A DNA stretch of 9,625 nucleotides, from contig JAHEFC010000134.1 in NCBI GenBank assembly GCA_024640385.1, positions 1 through 9,625 of the forward strand, in the 5' to 3' direction. The stretch comes from Sphingobacteriales bacterium (GTDB taxonomy: Bacteria > Bacteroidota > Bacteroidia > Chitinophagales > Chitinophagaceae). The translations under genes were made by a program, and so were the position numbers. Of the stretch, positions 6,287-9,625 are shown in pieces. Each line of letters opens with the position of its first letter. The stretch's first letter is position 1. Under the pieces are notes generated by a model. That model saw nothing but the letters and a program-made list of their open reading frames with translations, had not been told where the DNA came from and did not search any database.

Positions 6287-7837
6287 ATGAAGCGTTTCCT
6301 CTTAGTCGTACTGATCTGCACAAGCTTTGGATTTTCCTTCGCGCAGCCCCTCAGCTCCTCAGCCATTGACAGCCTGGTTCAGCGATCAATGAAAGCATTT
6401 GATGTGCCCGGTATCGCTGTGTCTGTTCTGAAAGATGGAAAAGTCATTCATTCAAAGGGCTATGGCGTACGATCCCTGGAAACCAAAGAGAAAGTAGACG
6501 AGAATACGCTATTCGGTATCGCTTCAAATACAAAGGCATTTACAGCCGCGGCACTGGGTATATTGGCAGATCAGGGAAAACTGAGTTGGGACGATAAGGT
6601 CAGGAAGTACATTCCCGAATTCAAGCTATATGACCCTTATGTTACTGAAGAATTCACCATTCGCGATCTCCTGACGCATAGAAGCGGCATGGGACTTGGT
6701 GCGGGGGACCTCATGTTCTTCCCTGATTCAGCAGATTTCACCATTAAAGATGTTATCTATAATCTCCGGTTCCTTAAGCCGGTTTCAAGTTTCAGAACAA
6801 AATACGACTACGACAATAATCTCTACATCATTGCCGGTGAAGTGATCGCGCGCGTGAGTGGTATGAGTTGGGAGCAGTTCATAGAACAACGGATATTAAC
6901 TCCCCTGGGGATGAATAATTCTGCAGCTTCCTATGCCCGGCTCAAAAATAAATCCAACGTAATTGACGGGCATGCGCCGGTTGATGGAAAGGTTGGCGTG
7001 ATAGCCCGCAACAATTCACAGATCATGCTGGCAGCAGGCGGGATCTATTCTTCCATTGCTGATCTGGGCAAATGGGTGCAGCTTCATTTGTCTCACGGTA
7101 AATATGATGGAAGCAGGCAGTTAATTTCAGATAATGTCCATGAAGAAATGTGGTCTCCCCAAACGATTATTCCTGTTCGTGGCGCAAACTCTTACAACAC
7201 ACATTTTGCATCGTATGGGTTAGGATTCTTTATAAGTGATGTAAAAGGGTACAAACAGTTGAGCCATACCGGTGGCCTGGAAGGGATGGTAACGCAGATC
7301 ACCATGATACCGGAAATTGGCCTTGGCATAATTGTACTTACTAATCAGATGGAAGGAGGTGCTTTCACTTCGATCACTAACCAGATCAAAGACGGATACC
7401 TTGGTGTGCAGGGGATAGACCGTGTTGCAGTTTCGTCTCAATCAAGGAAAGAACAGCTGGCTGAAGCAAAGAAACTCACTGATTCGATCTGGAACCAGAT
7501 CAATACTGTCCAGAAAACCAACGCCGGCAAAATGGATCTGTCTCCCTACCTGGGAACTTATAAAGACCCATGGCTGGGAGAAGCTGAGATCTCCTTCAGG
7601 AACGGAAAACCATGGTTTGCATCAAAAAGGTCTCCGAAACTCTCAGGTGAGGTGCTTCCTTACAAGGCCAATACTTTTATTGTGAAATGGAAAGACCGCA
7701 GTATGGATGCTGATGCATTTATGAGTTTTGTATTGGATCGGGAAGGAAAAGCGTCAGGATTTACTATGAATGCGATTTCGCCATTGACTGATTTCAGTTA
7801 TGATTTTCATGATCTTGATTTCAAGCGCTTAAAATAG
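6287..7837 (+). CDS. Secreted SxxK serine hydrolase (class C beta-lactamase-like) with DUF3471-like C-terminal domain
   Basis: This 516-residue protein has a Sec signal (residues 1-19, probable cleavage at SFA/Q) and a serine beta-lactamase/DD-peptidase-like domain over about residues 25-375. The three active-site motifs are visible: S80-N-T-K83 (nucleophile Ser and Lys), Y175-D-N177 (the Y-x-N element) and H327-T-G329 (in place of K-T-G, common in esterase- and class-C-like members). Other family landmarks are LLTHRSGMG (128-136) and the GGIYSSIADLGKW stretch. Residues from about 415 form a DUF3471-like beta domain beginning LSPYLGTYKD. Related proteins act as D-amino-acid peptidases, esterases or beta-lactamases; the HTG motif and C-terminal domain argue against a dedicated resistance enzyme. 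A TAAATTTA box at 6258-6265 resembles a -7 element but lacks a well-spaced -33. The amylase gene starts 6 nt after the stop. Confidence 0.92.
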   Translation: MKRFLLVVLICTSFGFSFAQPLSSSAIDSLVQRSMKAFDVPGIAVSVLKDGKVIHSKGYGVRSLETKEKVDENTLFGIASNTKAFTAAALGILADQGKLSWDDKVRKYIPEFKLYDPYVTEEFTIRDLLTHRSGMGLGAGDLMFFPDSADFTIKDVIYNLRFLKPVSSFRTKYDYDNNLYIIAGEVIARVSGMSWEQFIEQRILTPLGMNNSAASYARLKNKSNVIDGHAPVDGKVGVIARNNSQIMLAAGGIYSSIADLGKWVQLHLSHGKYDGSRQLISDNVHEEMWSPQTIIPVRGANSYNTHFASYGLGFFISDVKGYKQLSHTGGLEGMVTQITMIPEIGLGIIVLTNQMEGGAFTSITNQIKDGYLGVQGIDRVAVSSQSRKEQLAEAKKLTDSIWNQINTVQKTNAGKMDLSPYLGTYKDPWLGEAEISFRNGKPWFASKRSPKLSGEVLPYKANTFIVKWKDRSMDADAFMSFVLDREGKASGFTMNAISPLTDFSYDFHDLDFKRLK

Positions 7838-7843
7838 CCAGGT

Positions 7844-9253
7844 ATGAAGAGTATAAAATATTTAATGCCGGTTCTGATCATTATTTTTTTCAGTTGTAAG
7901 CAGGCTGAGCAAACAGCAAAGCAGCCGGAAACAATGCATCCCGATACCAGTTATCAGCCCAGGCCTTATGTGGAATTAAAGCATCCAGAGTGGTCAAAAA
8001 ATGCTACGGTCTATGAGGTAAATATCAGGCAGTTCACACCGGAAGGCACATTCAAAGCTTTTGAATCCCATTTGCCCCGGCTTAAAAAAATGGGGATCGA
8101 TATACTCTGGTTCATGCCCATTCATCCTATAGGTGAAAAGAATAGAAAGGGAACCAGGGGTAGTTATTATTCTGTCAAAGACTATTACGGGGTGAATCCG
8201 GAATTTGGAACAGCAGATGATTTTAAAGCCCTGGTTAAAAAAGCCCATGAAATGGGAATGTATGTGATCCTGGACTGGGTAGCCAATCATTCTTCCTGGG
8301 ATAATGCATTGGTGACCGAGCATCCGGACTGGTATATCAAAGACAAGGCGGGGAATTTTGTGCCCACACCATGGCGTGATTATGACGATATCATTGACTT
8401 TGATTACAGCAAGCCCGGGATCCGGAAGTATATGACCGAAGCATTAAAATTTTGGGTGAAAGAATATGATATTGATGGATACCGATGCGACGTGGCCAGT
8501 TTTATTCCTATTGAGTTCTGGGAGAATGCAAGGCTGGAACTGGAGCAGATCAAGCCAGTTTTTATGCTCGCCGAGTCTATGGAAAAAGACCTTCACCGTA
8601 AGGCTTTTGACATGACCTATGCATGGACGCTTTGGGACCAACTGCATGCTATTGCAAAAAAAGGAGCCAATATCAAGGGCTTGACCGAAGGATATATAGC
8701 CGAGCACGTGAGCGTATGGCCCAGGAATGGTTACCGGATGAATTTTACAGATAACCATGATAAGAATTCCTGGGAAGATGACCAGTACGCCAATTTTGGG
8801 GATGCACTGAAAGCATCAATGGTACTTTGTGCAACGATGGATGGAATGCCCCTGGTGTATAGCGGGCAGGAAGCAGGACTGGCCCGCTCCCTTGATTTCT
8901 TTAACAAGGACCCCATTGATTGGATGCAGCATGAGAATGAAGAGATCTATACGAAACTTTTCCAATTGAAACATCGCAATAAGGCATTGTGGAATGGTGA
9001 ATGGGGAGGTGAAATGGAACGCATAAAAAATGATAAGATGGAGCAGGTAATATCATTTGCCAGGGAGAAAGACGGAGACAAGGTGGTGACCATCGCCAAT
9101 CTCAGCAAACAGAACATCAATGTAGTACTTGAATCTGTTTATCATAAAGGACGGTACAGGGACCTGTTCTCTGGTGCGGACTATACATTGACCGGCAGGG
9201 ATAGTTTAAGCATGAAACCCTGGGCCTATATTGTTCTTACTCCCGGGAAATAA
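7844..9253 (+). CDS. GH13 alpha-amylase-family glycoside hydrolase, predicted lipoprotein
   Basis: This 469-residue enzyme starts with a lipoprotein signal (FFSC, lipid-bearing C18) and a short polar linker, followed by a (beta/alpha)8 barrel from about residue 50 to 385 and a small all-beta C-terminal domain. The four GH13 regions are intact: region I D144-W-V-A-N-H149; region II G-Y-R214-C-D216 with the nucleophile Asp; region III L-A-E244 with the acid/base Glu; region IV F-T-D-N-H305-D306 with the transition-state Asp. Domain B is short (WYIKDKAGNFVPTPW... within about 163-186). The enzyme should act on alpha-glucans or maltooligosaccharides outside the inner membrane, but hydrolase versus transferase activity cannot be told from sequence reading. 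No SusC/SusD pair lies in the window, so it is not inside a visible polysaccharide-utilisation locus. It is closely coupled to the upstream serine hydrolase gene. Confidence 0.94.
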   Translation: MKSIKYLMPVLIIIFFSCKQAEQTAKQPETMHPDTSYQPRPYVELKHPEWSKNATVYEVNIRQFTPEGTFKAFESHLPRLKKMGIDILWFMPIHPIGEKNRKGTRGSYYSVKDYYGVNPEFGTADDFKALVKKAHEMGMYVILDWVANHSSWDNALVTEHPDWYIKDKAGNFVPTPWRDYDDIIDFDYSKPGIRKYMTEALKFWVKEYDIDGYRCDVASFIPIEFWENARLELEQIKPVFMLAESMEKDLHRKAFDMTYAWTLWDQLHAIAKKGANIKGLTEGYIAEHVSVWPRNGYRMNFTDNHDKNSWEDDQYANFGDALKASMVLCATMDGMPLVYSGQEAGLARSLDFFNKDPIDWMQHENEEIYTKLFQLKHRNKALWNGEWGGEMERIKNDKMEQVISFAREKDGDKVVTIANLSKQNINVVLESVYHKGRYRDLFSGADYTLTGRDSLSMKPWAYIVLTPGK

Positions 9254-9289
9254 ATCTAACGGTTTTTGTAACTTTCTAAAAACACACGA

Positions 9290-9625
9290 ATGAAAAAAAT
9301 CGAGCATGTTGGTCGGCGAAATTTTGTAAGAACTGCAGCCGGTATTGCTGCTGGTATAACCGGAATAGCTTCATTACCCCAGGCTTCCTTTTCTATGGAC
9401 AGGCCTGATCCAAGATCAAATATTATTGGCCCGAAAGAAGGCTATTCTCCGCAGGTTGGTACGCTGGTTTCAATGATGGATTGGATGAGGGCAGTTGTAC
9501 TGACGCCGGTGAAAGGATTGACAGTAGAACAGCTGGATTACCTGCACGATGCCAATGCCAATTCCATTGGGGCCATGTTATACCACCTTGCGGCCACCGA
9601 AAAGTATTATCAGCTGCATACATTT
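9290..9625 (+). CDS. DinB-like (DUF664-type) protein with Tat signal, 3' truncated by window end
   Basis: An open frame from ATG 9290 runs off the window edge, giving 112 residues so far. The N terminus is a twin-arginine signal: V-G-R9-R10-N-F-V-R followed by a moderately hydrophobic Ala/Gly-rich stretch, with a probable cleavage near LPQA at residues 29-32. The following part resembles the first two helices of a DinB-type four-helix bundle: VGTLVSMMDWMRAVVL, then GLTVEQLDYL and IGAMLYHLAATEKYYQLHTF. H99 in the HLAATE helix would be the first of the three metal-binding histidines; the others would lie beyond the window. DinB-like proteins include metal-dependent thiol transferases and many members of unknown role. 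Tat export suggests the protein folds, perhaps with metal, before leaving the cytoplasm. It is separated from the amylase by 36 nt. The ORF itself is clear; the family name is less certain. Confidence 0.75.
   Translation, partial: MKKIEHVGRRNFVRTAAGIAAGITGIASLPQASFSMDRPDPRSNIIGPKEGYSPQVGTLVSMMDWMRAVVLTPVKGLTVEQLDYLHDANANSIGAMLYHLAATEKYYQLHTF

Noticed and set aside
6160..6366. Minus-strand open frame covering the heptamer repeat
   Set aside because: Its protein is only the translated repeat plus antisense of neighbouring genes, with no family resemblance.
6287..7837. Possible beta-lactamase resistance gene
   Set aside because: The HTG motif, the C-terminal DUF3471-like domain and the chromosomal housekeeping-like context fit general serine hydrolases better.
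9262..9281. GTTTTT and AAAAAC arms, plus a TAACTTTC box (9269-9276) between the amylase and DinB-like genes
   Set aside because: The arms are A/T-only apart from one pair and no GC stem exists, so it is not a credible terminator. The -7-like box lacks a suitably spaced -33 element.
1..9625. Mobile element, phage, CRISPR or defence island
   Set aside because: No transposase, integrase, long inverted repeats, spacer-repeat pattern or defence-domain protein was seen; genes are co-oriented with uniform base composition by eye.

Overview
The window looks like ordinary chromosomal DNA from a member of the Bacteroidota, probably a Chitinophaga- or Cytophaga-like lineage. Several things suggest this: lipoprotein signal peptides ending in SC, AT-rich gene starts without clear Shine-Dalgarno sequences, stretches resembling the Bacteroidota TTTG / TAnnTTTG promoter, and protein families common in that phylum (stand-alone GyrI-like and AHSA1-type SRPBCC proteins, a serine hydrolase with a DUF3471-like tail). 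The genus cannot be fixed from sequence reading alone.

All eleven genes lie on the + strand and are densely packed; no gap exceeds 300 bases. From left to right: the 3' end of a lipocalin-like/DUF4488-like protein (1-331); a GNAT acetyltransferase (341-847); a beta-carbonic anhydrase with a lipoprotein signal (912-1580); a secreted TraB/GumN/Tiki-like protein (1592-2395); a DUF202 membrane protein followed 2 nt later by an FAD-dependent monooxygenase (2475-4015); a HAD-type phosphatase lipoprotein (4164-5186); a GyrI-like ligand-binding protein and an SRPBCC/AHSA1 protein (5290-6185); a secreted SxxK serine hydrolase and a GH13 amylase lipoprotein (6287-9253); and the 5' end of a Tat-exported DinB-like protein (9290 to the window edge).

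The spacing suggests several short transcription units: 1-847, 912-2395, 2475-4015, 4164-5186, 5290-6185 and 6287-9253. Promoter-like sequences were found before 2475 and 4164. Six of the eleven products carry a visible export signal (three lipoproteins, two Sec-type and one Tat), so the region is rich in envelope enzymes, but no single pathway links them.

No tRNA, rRNA, IS element, CRISPR array, phage gene, toxin-antitoxin pair or recognisable defence system was seen. The clearest non-coding structure is a perfect-register array of five 7-bp repeats (CAGGTTN) at 6186-6220, immediately after a stop codon. No convincing undescribed multi-gene system was found.
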